A stretch of 64,000 bases of DNA, taken from positions 124,001 through 188,000 of the forward strand of contig NZ_PEKX01000009.1 of the NCBI RefSeq assembly GCF_002796985.1, given 5' to 3'. Position numbers and translations under genes: made by a program. Below the pieces are notes generated by a model. The model was not told where the DNA came from. It worked only from the letters and a program-made list of their open reading frames with translations, and searched no databases. Of the stretch, positions 1-7,889 are shown piece by piece. Source of the stretch: Pseudomonas sp. Lineage in GTDB: Bacteria > Pseudomonadota > Gammaproteobacteria > Pseudomonadales > Pseudomonadaceae. Within the stretch, counting starts at the first letter, position 1. Every line of letters begins with the position of its first letter.

Positions 1-123
1 GTCGGCAGCCCGGTGAAGAAGGTCCGCCCGCTGACCGACAAGGAGCGCGCGTTCTTCAGTTACACCGCCGGGAATTACGTGAAGTTGAAGGACCAGCATA
101 TTGCCGAAGGCTACGCGGGCTGA
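1..123 (+). CDS. Gamma carbonic anhydrase-like protein, C-terminal end
   Basis: Only the last 40 codons are present, in frame from base 1 to the TGA at 121-123. The tail contains LTDKERAFFSYTAGNYVKLK and then IAEGY. This is the usual ending of the bacterial gamma-class carbonic anhydrase / transferase-hexapeptide proteins (YrdA/PaaY type), which fold as a left-handed beta helix and bind zinc between subunits. The helix itself and its histidines lie upstream of the window, so activity cannot be judged. In P. aeruginosa a gene of this type sits beside a HAD phosphatase like the one at 1674, which supports the call. Confidence 0.7.
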   Translation, partial: VGSPVKKVRPLTDKERAFFSYTAGNYVKLKDQHIAEGYAG

Positions 124-144
124 TCGGGTCTGCCCTCTCGGGCG

Positions 145-290
145 GTTCGCGAGCAAGCTCGCTCCTACAGGACTGCTCGCCCGTCGGCGTGTCCGGCTTT
201 GCTTTTCGTAGGAGCGAGCTTGCTCGCGAACCATCGTCCACCTGGTAATGCCCCGATGGCGGATAACGCTTGAGGCGTTATGCGCCCTGC
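145..290. repeat. REP inverted pair plus a second palindrome
   Basis: An inverted pair of the common Pseudomonas REP lies at 145-168 (ending GCTCGCTCCTAC) and 208-231 (starting GTAGGAGCGAGC). Each copy is an imperfect palindrome. A different short palindrome of the GGATAACGC / GCGTTATGCGCCC type follows at about 256-290. These fill most of the 310-base gap before the next gene. Nothing else is visible in the gap. Confidence 0.85.
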
Positions 291-433
291 ATCAGGGATG
301 TCCCGCCAGACGGCCCGTCAACACAAGCCCCGCGCCCTATACTGAGCCTAGGTGACCGGACGCCAGCGCGTGCCCGGCCGGGTTCAGCAGCGGGCGGCCA
401 GCCACTTCGGCGCCGCCGAGCCGGCGAGCGGCC

Positions 434-1588
434 ATGAACAGTCTGTGCTTCCCCAGCGCCACCGTTTCGCCCTGGCGGCGCGGCGGTGTCATCACCCTGC
501 TTCTGCTGGCCCTGCTCCTGCTGGTGCTGCCCGGTTGCGCCCATCACCCCACCGAACCCGCCGCCCCCATCACCGAAGCCACCTGGCACCAGGTCGACGC
601 CGACATCGGCGCCGCTTCGCTGGCTGCCACTTCCCAGGCCCGCGCCTACGCCGAAGAGGCCATGCAGCAGTGGATGGACCTGGTCTACCAGCGCACCGAC
701 GAGAAATTCATCCCCTGGTTTTCCAGCTACTGGACCCAGGAGTGGCTGAGCATGAAGGTCGCCTGGTACAAGATGGGCTCCCACGGCGACCTCGATCCCA
801 CCGTCGACAAACTGGCCGTCTACCTGCAGGAGCAGTACCGCAAGCAGGTGCTGATACCGGTCGCCAAAAAGGTCGACCCTGACGCGGTGATGGAGAAGGC
901 CACCCGGCACTACATCGAACTGCTGACGGTGGCGGTTAAGGAGATTCCCCAGCGTCGTGGCATTCCGCAGAAGGTCTTCGATGAGCACCTGATGGGCATC
1001 CCGGCGATCTCCCTCGGCCCGCCCTCCAGCCGAGATGCTTCGCTGTATGACGTGGTGTACGCCAAGGACATCGGCAAAGTGCCGGCCTTCGCCGCGCTGA
1101 TGCAGGACATCCGCACGGCGGCGGGCAAGGCCGGTGCCGGCACCAAGGTCAGCGGCGTGTCGCCGGTGGCCCAGCGCACCAGCGCCAAGCTGGTGCATGA
1201 GTTGCGCAACCGCAGCATTGCCGGCGTGGTGGCGAGCGCGGCCGGCAAGGTCGCCGGCTCGGTCATCTCGGTGGCCTTCACCCTGTTCAGCATGGCCGGC
1301 AACGACCACGAGCGGCCCGAGGTGGAAACCCAGCTGCGCAAGGAGATCAACGCCGCCTTCGACGAACAGTGGCTGGCGCTGATGCGCGATCCGGACGGCG
1401 GGGTGATGTCCGGTGTCGATCACCTTGGCGCCCGCGTGCAGCAAAGCCTGACTGGCCGGCTGGCGCAGCCTGAGGACGAGCCCGAAGCAGACTCCACAGT
1501 GCAGACCTACGGCGCGGGAGAGGCCGAGCCGGTGAACGTCAGCGGCGGCTTCCGCGTGCTCAAGCAGGGGCAGGGCTCGGCGCCCTGA
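434..1588 (+). CDS. Putative lipoprotein, unknown function
   Basis: The 384-residue product has a basic N-region (SPWRRGG), a long leucine-rich hydrophobic stretch and a lipobox ending LPGC at about residue 35. It should be exported and lipidated. The mature part is alanine-rich and mostly helical, with conserved-looking aromatic stretches such as EKFIPWFSSYWTQEWLSMK around residues 95-115. A weaker hydrophobic segment lies near residues 265-290. The first ATG gives a long N-region but still a plausible signal. A similar hypothetical gene accompanies the HAD phosphatase in related pseudomonads. No catalytic motif was recognised. Confidence 0.75.
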   Translation: MNSLCFPSATVSPWRRGGVITLLLLALLLLVLPGCAHHPTEPAAPITEATWHQVDADIGAASLAATSQARAYAEEAMQQWMDLVYQRTDEKFIPWFSSYWTQEWLSMKVAWYKMGSHGDLDPTVDKLAVYLQEQYRKQVLIPVAKKVDPDAVMEKATRHYIELLTVAVKEIPQRRGIPQKVFDEHLMGIPAISLGPPSSRDASLYDVVYAKDIGKVPAFAALMQDIRTAAGKAGAGTKVSGVSPVAQRTSAKLVHELRNRSIAGVVASAAGKVAGSVISVAFTLFSMAGNDHERPEVETQLRKEINAAFDEQWLALMRDPDGGVMSGVDHLGARVQQSLTGRLAQPEDEPEADSTVQTYGAGEAEPVNVSGGFRVLKQGQGSAP

Positions 1589-1673
1589 GGTGTCGTTCGG
1601 CGATCCGCGCTTCGCGTCGGCGGCCATGCGCAGTATCCTTCCCGCCCGACTTTCGCGGCCGGACGCTGATCCC

Positions 1674-2318
1674 ATGCATTACCAGAACATCCTCTTCGAC
1701 CTCGACGGCACCCTTACCGACCCGCGTGAGGGCATCACCCGTTCGATCCAGTACGCCCTTGCCCAGCTGGGCATCGACGAACCCGACCTGCGCCAGCTCG
1801 AACACTTCATCGGCCCGCCGTTGCTGCAATGCTTCATGAGCACCTACGCCTTCGACGAGGCGCGCGCCTGGGAAGCGGTGAACCATTACCGCGTGCGCTT
1901 CAAGGACACCGGGCTGTACGAGAACCAGGTGTTCGACGGCGTTGGCGAGTTGCTGCAACTGCTCGGTGGCCAGGGGCGCACGCTGTACATCTGCACCAGC
2001 AAGCCGACCGTGTTTGCCGCCGAAATCGCCCGCCATTTCGACTTCGCCAAACACTTCAAGGTGATCTACGGCAGCGAGCTGGACGGCACCCGCACCAACA
2101 AGGTCGAGCTGATCGAGCACCTGTTGGGCATCGAGCAGCTGGACCTGACGCAGACGCTGATGATCGGCGACCGCAAGCACGACCTGATCGGCGCGCACCG
2201 CAATGGCTTGTCTGCTGCGGGCGTTGGCTATGGCTTTGGCAGCCGCGAAGAGTTGCTGGCGGAAAGCCCGGCGCATTACTTCGCGAGCATGGATGAGCTG
2301 CGCGCGGCGTTTGCCTGA
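1674..2318 (+). CDS. HAD-family hydrolase, phosphoglycolate phosphatase-like
   Basis: This 214-residue protein is a haloacid dehalogenase-superfamily phosphatase. Motif I is FDLDGTLTD at residues 8-16, where the first Asp is the nucleophile and the second the acid/base. A small helical cap follows. Motif II is ICTSKPT near 107. A lysine follows in RTNKVELIEHLL, and motif IV is MIGDRKHDLIGA near 165. This arrangement resembles Gph and PpaX. The ATG at 1674 is preferred because motif I then begins at the expected distance; an upstream in-frame ATG at 1590 would add an unmotivated 28 residues. The substrate is probably a small phosphorylated metabolite and cannot be read from sequence. Confidence 0.85.
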   Translation: MHYQNILFDLDGTLTDPREGITRSIQYALAQLGIDEPDLRQLEHFIGPPLLQCFMSTYAFDEARAWEAVNHYRVRFKDTGLYENQVFDGVGELLQLLGGQGRTLYICTSKPTVFAAEIARHFDFAKHFKVIYGSELDGTRTNKVELIEHLLGIEQLDLTQTLMIGDRKHDLIGAHRNGLSAAGVGYGFGSREELLAESPAHYFASMDELRAAFA

Positions 2319-2337
2319 GGCTTCTCGACGGGGGGTG

Positions 2338-2677
2338 GTTCGCGAGCAAGCTCGCTCCTACGAAGAGCCGCCGCAGCAGAGCTGTACGAGCGAGGGGGAC
2401 GCCTAGTCCTTGCTCGTGAACCTGATCTGAAAGCGCGTGCCTCGCATGCCTTCACCGCGGCTCTCGCTCAGGATCGTAGGGCGCATAACGCGCCGGCGCT
2501 ATCCGCCCTACGGTCTGATGCCTTTGTTTCACCCTGCTCCGAACGGCCCCCTCTCCTGCTTGCGGGAAAGGGTTGGGCTGAGGGGCTTTTGATCTCGTAG
2601 GAGCGGATTCATCCGCGATCGATTTCCCGCCGCTCCGAGCAAGCCGGTTGCACATCGCGGACGGAGTCCGCTCCTAC
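2338..2677. repeat. Cluster of four intergenic repeat types
   Basis: The gap 2319-2700 holds only repeats. A REP copy at 2338-2361 is followed by an altered partner to about 2422 in which the loop has become GAGGGGGACGCC. A palindrome of the GTAGGGCGCATAACGC / CCGCCCTAC type lies at 2476-2512. A CCCTCTCC...GGGAAAGGG repeat lies at about 2551-2585. A pair of the second REP family (GTAGGAGCGGATTC... / ...GAGTCCGCTCCTAC) lies at 2597-2677. Confidence 0.8.
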
Positions 2678-2700
2678 GGCAATGGCACCCTCGGCGCCGC

Positions 2701-3852
2701 TCAGCCGCGCAACCACTCCGCCAGCCGCCCCATCATTTCATCGCACCTGGCCAACTGCTCCAGGCTGACGAATTCGTCCGGCTTGTGGCCCTGGTCCATG
2801 CTGCCCGGGCCGCAGACCACGGTAGGGATGCCGGCCTGGTCGAACAGCCCGCCCTCGGTGCCGTAGGCGACGGTGGTGAAATCCCGCGATCCACTGAGCA
2901 GCGCGATCAACTCGGCGGCCTGGGTCTGCTGGTCGGTCACCAGCGCCGGGTAGGCGGAAATTTCGCTGAAGCGGATATCCGTCTCGGCCTTCACCGCGCG
3001 CATCTTCGGCAGCAGTTCGGTCTCGGCGAAGGTACGCAGGTCATCGGCGACCTGCTGCGGGTCGTCGCTGGGCAGCGCGCGCACTTCGAAGTCGAACTGG
3101 CATTCGGCGGGCACGATGTTCAGCGCGCGGCCGCCGCTGATCACGCCGGTCTGCACGGTGGAATAGGGCGGATCGAAGCGCGGGTCGTGGTGCTCCGGCG
3201 CGGCCAGGCGGGTGCCGATCTCGCCGAGACGGCCGATCAGCTTCGCCGCGTATTCGATGGCGTTCACGCCCTGTGGCGCATAGGCCGAGTGGCACGGCGC
3301 GCCGTGCACCTGGCAGCGCATGGCGAGTTTGCCCTTGTGGCCCAGCACCGGCCTGAGTTCGGTGGGTTCGCCGATGATGCAGACCATCGGCTTGTGTTCG
3401 CGGTGCTCCAGTGCGGCAAGCAGCGAGCGCACGCCGAGGCAGCCGACTTCCTCGTCGTAGGAGAAGGCCAGGTGCACCGGCAGGCGCAGCGGTTGGGCAA
3501 GGAACGCCGGCACTGCCGCCAGCACGCAGGCGATATAGCCCTTCATGTCCGCCGTGCCGCGCCCGTAGAGGCGGCCGTCGCGTTCGGTCAGCTCGAAGGG
3601 CGGGACCGTCCACGGCTGGCCGTCGGTCGGCACCACGTCGGTGTGGCCGGACAGGCACACCCCGCCGCGATCCTGCGGGCCGAGCGTGGCATAGAGGTTG
3701 GCCTTGCCGCCCTCGGCATCGTGGAACAGCTCGCAGGCGATACCAAAGCCTGCGAGGTAGTCGCGGATGTAGTGGATCAGCGTCAGGTTGGAGTGGCGGC
3801 TGACGGTGTCGAAGGCGATCAGGTCGGCGAGGATTTCACGGCTGGAAGGCAT
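2701..3852 (-). CDS. ArgE/DapE-type M20 metallohydrolase (acetylornithine deacetylase-like)
   Basis: This 383-residue protein is an M20-family zinc amidohydrolase that removes acyl groups from N-acyl amino acids. The first metal motif is LSGHTDVVPTD near residue 75, and GRGTADMKGY near 107 supplies the bridging Asp. The catalytic Glu pair is in SYDEEVGCLG near 137, and later metal-site motifs are GEPTE near 165 and a C-terminal GHKPDE. The start is the ATG at 3852, where the family homology begins (SREILADLIAFDTVSRHSN). It is the last gene of a four-gene operon on this strand, so it more likely acts on the operon's own substrate than as the arginine-biosynthetic ArgE. Confidence 0.8.
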   Translation of the reverse strand: MPSSREILADLIAFDTVSRHSNLTLIHYIRDYLAGFGIACELFHDAEGGKANLYATLGPQDRGGVCLSGHTDVVPTDGQPWTVPPFELTERDGRLYGRGTADMKGYIACVLAAVPAFLAQPLRLPVHLAFSYDEEVGCLGVRSLLAALEHREHKPMVCIIGEPTELRPVLGHKGKLAMRCQVHGAPCHSAYAPQGVNAIEYAAKLIGRLGEIGTRLAAPEHHDPRFDPPYSTVQTGVISGGRALNIVPAECQFDFEVRALPSDDPQQVADDLRTFAETELLPKMRAVKAETDIRFSEISAYPALVTDQQTQAAELIALLSGSRDFTTVAYGTEGGLFDQAGIPTVVCGPGSMDQGHKPDEFVSLEQLARCDEMMGRLAEWLRG

Positions 3853-3878
3853 GGTTGGGTCCTGCGTTTTTGCTCTTT

Positions 3879-3960
3879 GTAGGAGCGAGGGGGACGCCCA
3901 GTTCTTGCTCGCGAACAAACTCCGCCTCAAGGCTGGGTTCGCGAGCAAGCTCGCTCCTAC
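3879..3960. repeat. REP pair with altered loop inside an operon
   Basis: An inverted REP pair separates the DUF1028 and ArgE-like genes. The left copy carries the GAGGGGGACGCCC loop variant also seen near 2390. The right copy, ending GCTCGCTCCTAC at 3960, is standard. Its transcript would form a hairpin between two cistrons. Confidence 0.8.
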
Positions 3961-3972
3961 AGGTACATGATG

Positions 3973-4647
3973 TTACTCGTCGCCCGGCACACCGTAGCTC
4001 GGTGCCTTGGTCGGGTCGAGGGCGCGCACCAGGTAGTCCTCCAGCTGCGGCTTGTAGGCCACCCAGAGTTTCTCCAGCTCATCGATGGGCGCTTCGTCCG
4101 CCCAGTCCACGCGCAGGTCGACGATCGGCCAGACCAGGTCGCCGACCACTTTCAGCGCCGCTGAATGCACCGGGCCCGCTTCGCCACCGGCGGCCATCGC
4201 CGCCTGCATGGCCGCCAGCAGGCGCTCGGCCAGGCAGCCGTTGGCGCTTTCGAAGGCCTGAGTCATGGCCTGGATCACCGCCGGCGAGGACAGCAGGTTA
4301 CCCGCGGCCACGCAGTTTTCCCCGGCCACGGCATTGTTTACGCCCAGCGCTTCGCTGCCGGTGAACAGCGCGACCTTGCCGTGCTGGTCGATCACCGTCA
4401 CCTGCCGGTACTGGCTGTAGCCGTTGCTGGAGAGCGCCTTGTCCAGCGCCGCGCCCGGCTCGAGGCCGGCTTCGAGCTGGTCGAGGATCTGCGGGCCGAG
4501 GGCTGGCAGGGTGATGTTCTGCGTGGCCACCGCGCCGACGCCGGCGCGTACCCAGGGGCAGCGGGCACCCACGGCAATGCTCGAGGAGCTGATGGCGATA
4601 CCCAGTTGTCCGGTTTCGGCGCAGCGGCCGACGATGGAGAAGGTCAT
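3973..4647 (-). CDS. DUF1028 family protein (Ntn-hydrolase-like)
   Basis: The 224-residue product begins MTFSIVGRCAETGQLGIAIS and continues with AVGARCPWVRAGVGAVATQN. These are the hallmark N-terminal blocks of DUF1028, a family related to Ntn hydrolases with no firmly established reaction. A second block, VNNAVAGENCVAAGNLL near residues 110-125, is also typical. AAGGEAGPVHSAALKV near 165-180 matches the family's GGDxxGxxSAAL region. The start at 4647 has an AAGGAG ribosome site six bases upstream. It lies 105 bases after the RidA-like gene on the same strand. The joint occurrence of these families suggests hydrolysis of an intermediate in breakdown of a nitrogen compound. Confidence 0.8.
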   Translation of the reverse strand: MTFSIVGRCAETGQLGIAISSSSIAVGARCPWVRAGVGAVATQNITLPALGPQILDQLEAGLEPGAALDKALSSNGYSQYRQVTVIDQHGKVALFTGSEALGVNNAVAGENCVAAGNLLSSPAVIQAMTQAFESANGCLAERLLAAMQAAMAAGGEAGPVHSAALKVVGDLVWPIVDLRVDWADEAPIDELEKLWVAYKPQLEDYLVRALDPTKAPSYGVPGDE

Positions 4648-4752
4648 GGTGGCTCCTTGCTTGCTGTTCTTATGGATCAAGCGCTGTAGGCACAAACGAC
4701 GAAGCGGCGAGGCAGGAAATCCCGCGTCGCCGCATCGCTTTCAGTTCAACGA

Positions 4753-5163
4753 TCAGTCCGGAATGACGGCGATCACGTCGATCTCCATCAGCCACTGCGG
4801 CTGACCGAGGGCCGAGACCACCAGGCCGGTGGAGATCGGGAACACGCCCTTCAGCCACTTGCCGACTTCCTGGTACACCGGTTCGCGGTAGCGCGGGTCG
4901 ATCAGGTAGGTGGTGGTCTTGACGATGTGCGACAGGTCGCTGCCGGCTTCTTCCAGCAGTTGCTTGACGTTCTTCATCGCCTGCTCGGCCTGGGCACGCG
5001 GGTCGCCGAGGCCTACCAGCTTGCCCTCGAAATCAGTCCCGACCTGGCCGCGCACATACACGGTGTTGCCGGCGCGCACGGCCTGGCAGAGGTCGTTGTC
5101 CAGGGTCTGGTTCGGGTAGGTGTCCTTGGTGTTGAACATGCGGATGCGAGTGTGGGTAGGCAT
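4753..5163 (-). CDS. RidA/YjgF-family protein lacking the catalytic arginine
   Basis: This 136-residue protein has the complete Rid fold: VYVRGQVG near residues 35-42, NVKQLLEEAGSDLSHIVKTT at 65-84 and a C-terminal MEIDVIAVIPD. In true enamine/imine deaminases the segment after the FP pair reads ARS, with the arginine binding the substrate carboxylate. Here it reads FPISTG, so the arginine is replaced by Ser111. Such variants fall among the Rid subfamilies thought not to act as RidA deaminases. The gene starts three bases after the stop of the monooxygenase gene upstream, so the two are surely co-transcribed. Its role is probably handling a reactive intermediate of the same pathway. Confidence 0.85.
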   Translation of the reverse strand: MPTHTRIRMFNTKDTYPNQTLDNDLCQAVRAGNTVYVRGQVGTDFEGKLVGLGDPRAQAEQAMKNVKQLLEEAGSDLSHIVKTTTYLIDPRYREPVYQEVGKWLKGVFPISTGLVVSALGQPQWLMEIDVIAVIPD

Positions 5164-5166
5164 CTC

Positions 5167-6495
5167 TTACTCCCAGGATGCGGCTTTCGGAATGGAGCCT
5201 GCGCGCTGCGAGGCATCCTGATATTCGACGTAACGGCGCTGGGTGGCGATGTGGCCGGCCACGTGCTTGGCGTCGTGCCAGACACCCCAGATGAAGGTGG
5301 AGCCCCGGCGTGACAGCCACGGCAGGCCGACGAAGTACACGCCCGGCTCGCGGGACACGCCGCGCTGGTGCTTGGGCTTGCCCTTGTCGTCGAAGGCATC
5401 CACTTGCAGCCAGTTGAAGTCCACGGCGTAGCCGGTGGCCCAGATGATCGAGGTGATGCCGGCTTCGGCCAGGCTCAGTTCGAGGATCGGCTTGCGGATG
5501 CACTCGGCATCGGCGAACACCTTGCGCGCTTCCGGCTCTTCCGGCAGGTCCAGGCCGTTGCGCTCGATGTAGGCATCGGCGGCGTCCAGCAGGCCGAGGT
5601 AGTTGTCGTCGCCGGCTTTCAGGTTGGCCACCAGGTCGTTCTGGAAGGTCACCTTGCCGTCCGCGAAGGCTTTGGTCAGGCCGGTCAGGGTGATGCCCTC
5701 GTTGGCCAGGCGGCGGAAGTCGATGGTCTCGCCGCCACGGGCACCGCTCACGGCGATGGTCACGTGCTCGCGGCCCGGCTGCACTTCCTCGGCGTCCCAC
5801 AGGCCGAGCACGCCCAGCCACCAGACGAAGTCGCGGTTGCGGTACGAGCGCGGCGGACGGTCATGGGCGCCCACGGACAGGTAGACCTTCTTGCCGGCGC
5901 GGTTCAGCTCGTCGGCGATCTGCACGCCCGAAGAACCGGCGCCCACCACCAGCACTGCGCCTTCGGGCAGTTGCTGCGGGTTGTAGTACTTGGCCGAGTG
6001 GATCTGCTGCAGGTTCTCATCCTTCGGCGCGATGGCCGGGATCACCGGGCGCTGGAACGGGCCGGTGGCGGAGACGATGCGCAGGGCCTGGAGGGTGCCC
6101 TCGGAGGTTTCCACGCTGAAGCCGGGGCGGCCTTCGTTACGGGTGACCTTCTTCACTTCCACGCCGGTGCGGATCGGCGCGTTGAACTGCTTGGCGTAGG
6201 CGACGAAGTAGTCGGCCACCTGCTCCTTGTGCGGGAAATCGTCCGGGCCGACCGGGAATTCCAGGTTCGGGAAGCGGTCATGCCAGGCCGGGCCGTTGGC
6301 GACCAGCGAGTCCCAGCGGCCGGTGCGCCAGGCTTCGGCGATGCGGCTCTTTTCCAGCACGATGTGCGGCACGCCCTGTTGGGTCAGGTGCTCGCTCATG
6401 GCCACGCCGGCTTGTCCGGCGCCAACGACCAGCGTGTCGATTTCCAGGTTATCAAGCGACTTCTTGCCGAAGGCGCCTGGATTCAGGTCGGTCAT
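5167..6495 (-). CDS. Flavin-containing monooxygenase
   Basis: This 442-residue protein carries two Rossmann nucleotide-binding motifs: VVGAGQAGVAMSE near residue 23 for FAD and VVGAGSSGVQIADEL near 185 for NADPH. An ATG motif (IIWATGYAVDF) lies near 360. This is the layout of class B flavoprotein monooxygenases (FMO/YUCCA-like), which hydroxylate N- or S-containing or ketone substrates. The start at 6495 has GAGGAAG upstream. It is the first gene of an operon continuing into RidA-like, DUF1028 and ArgE-like genes. No regulator adjoins it except bauR upstream on the same strand, so control is unclear. The substrate is unknown. Confidence 0.85.
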   Translation of the reverse strand: MTDLNPGAFGKKSLDNLEIDTLVVGAGQAGVAMSEHLTQQGVPHIVLEKSRIAEAWRTGRWDSLVANGPAWHDRFPNLEFPVGPDDFPHKEQVADYFVAYAKQFNAPIRTGVEVKKVTRNEGRPGFSVETSEGTLQALRIVSATGPFQRPVIPAIAPKDENLQQIHSAKYYNPQQLPEGAVLVVGAGSSGVQIADELNRAGKKVYLSVGAHDRPPRSYRNRDFVWWLGVLGLWDAEEVQPGREHVTIAVSGARGGETIDFRRLANEGITLTGLTKAFADGKVTFQNDLVANLKAGDDNYLGLLDAADAYIERNGLDLPEEPEARKVFADAECIRKPILELSLAEAGITSIIWATGYAVDFNWLQVDAFDDKGKPKHQRGVSREPGVYFVGLPWLSRRGSTFIWGVWHDAKHVAGHIATQRRYVEYQDASQRAGSIPKAASWE

Positions 6496-6748
6496 GGCTT
6501 GCTTCCTCAGACTCTGATCACGTTTGTTCTTGTTTCGGCTGCGGTGAGCTGTTGGCCGCATTCTGTTCAGAGGCTGGGAATAGCGAAATTATGTTTTTTG
6601 TAGTCGCAGGCTAGGGAAAAGCTGCACCCACGCAAACCCCGCGGCCCGCGGGCTGCAGGGGCGGGGCTATAGGATTTTTGGTGGCTGGGGCGACAAATTG
6701 GATAGGCAGAATGTGGCTTGAGCCCTTTGTGGCGAGATCCACCTGAGC

Positions 6749-6819
6749 GTAGGAGCGGACTCTGTCCGCGATCGGTCCGCATCACGCCGGATGCCATCGC
6801 GGACGGAGTCCGCTCCTAC
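6749..6819. repeat. REP pair, second family
   Basis: An inverted pair starts GTAGGAGCGGACTCTG and ends GAGTCCGCTCCTAC, with the spacer GGTCCGCATCACGCCGGATG. Nearly the same spacer occurs in the pair at 28611-28682, so the whole 71-base unit moved as one element. It occupies part of the 336-base gap 6496-6831. The rest, next to the monooxygenase start, is AT-richer and presumably holds that operon's promoter. Confidence 0.85.
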
Positions 6820-6831
6820 AAGAGCATCGGG

Positions 6832-7752
6832 TCAGCGGCTCTGGGCCACCGCCTCGATGAACCGCTCCAGCACCAGGTTCGGCCGGCGGCCCTTGCGGGT
6901 CACCACGGTCAGTGGGATGTCGTAGTGGAAGCGCTCCGGCCGCAGCGGGCGCAGGCGGCCCTGGGTGACCCAGTCGGCAGCGTAGTGGTCGGGCAGGTAG
7001 CCGATATAGCTGCCGGTGAGAATCAGGAAGGCCATGCCCTCGCGGTCCGAGGCGTTGGCGCTGCCGCGCAGTTCCTGGTGACGCTCCTGGGCTTCGGCCG
7101 GGATGCGGTAGCTGGGTTCCACCGCGTCGCAGGCGTGGATTTCCTCCACCGTGATGCTCGCGTCGTCGCGCTCGAACAGCGGGTGCTCCTGGCTGCAGAA
7201 CAGCAGCGAGCGCTCTTCATAGAGAGCGGAATACTCCAGCCCCGACAGCGGGCTGATGAGCGGCACCACCCCGACATGCAACCGTCCGTCGAGAACGCCC
7301 AGCTCGATCTCGTTCGGCGTGGTCATGCCGATGTTGATCCGCACACCCGGCCCGCTGGCCTTCAGCGCGCGCAGGGCGTGGGTGATGCGCATCTGCGGCA
7401 GGGTCACCAGGTTATTGATGATGCCGATGTTCAGCTCGCCGCGCAGGTGCTGGTGCAGCTCGTTGACCTCGGCGCGGAAGCCCTCCAGCGCCGCCAGCAG
7501 CGACTGGGTCGCGCGGTACACCTCGCGGCCCTCGTCGGTCAGCGCGAAGCCCGCCCGGCCGCGCTGGCACAGGCGCATCCCCAGGCGCTTTTCCAGGTCG
7601 CCCATGTGCAGGCTGATGGCTGAACGGCTGATGCCCAGCGTGCTCTCGGCGGCAGAGAAGCTGCCGCACTCGACTATGGTTTTGAAGATGCGCAGCAGGC
7701 GGATCTCGAAGTCGCTGACCTGGCCCAGGGAAGGTGTGCGGGGTTTTGCCAT
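6832..7752 (-). CDS. bauR: LysR-type regulator of beta-alanine catabolism
   Basis: The 306-residue product has a LysR N-terminal winged helix (FKTIVECGSFSAAESTLGIS, then RSAISLHMGDLEKRLG, residues 23-60) and a LysR substrate-binding domain. It is transcribed away from bauA with a 137-base shared promoter region. This is the arrangement of bauR/bauABCD in P. aeruginosa, where BauR activates the operon in response to beta-alanine. The call rests on this context plus family. An inverted repeat at 7795-7810 is a candidate binding site. Confidence 0.85.
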   Translation of the reverse strand: MAKPRTPSLGQVSDFEIRLLRIFKTIVECGSFSAAESTLGISRSAISLHMGDLEKRLGMRLCQRGRAGFALTDEGREVYRATQSLLAALEGFRAEVNELHQHLRGELNIGIINNLVTLPQMRITHALRALKASGPGVRINIGMTTPNEIELGVLDGRLHVGVVPLISPLSGLEYSALYEERSLLFCSQEHPLFERDDASITVEEIHACDAVEPSYRIPAEAQERHQELRGSANASDREGMAFLILTGSYIGYLPDHYAADWVTQGRLRPLRPERFHYDIPLTVVTRKGRRPNLVLERFIEAVAQSR

Positions 7753-7794
7753 TTTAGTTTTACCAATTCGAAACTGAACGTAAGAAGAATAGGC

Positions 7795-7810
7795 TTTAAC
7801 TCACGTTAAG
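7795..7810. promoter_or_regulatory. Candidate BauR operator
   Basis: The bauR-bauA gap contains the dyad TTTAAC-TCAC-GTTAAG. The TTAAC and GTTAA arms are perfect complements, and the AT-rich spacing is of LysR-box type. It lies about 80 bases before the bauA ATG. Assignment to BauR is inferred from position only. Confidence 0.4.
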
Positions 7811-7889
7811 TCAGGCCCAATCTACCGTCATCGCACCAGGCACGACGCGGCCTGCGCGCCCAACAAGACTGTCGTCGAGGACATGCTCC

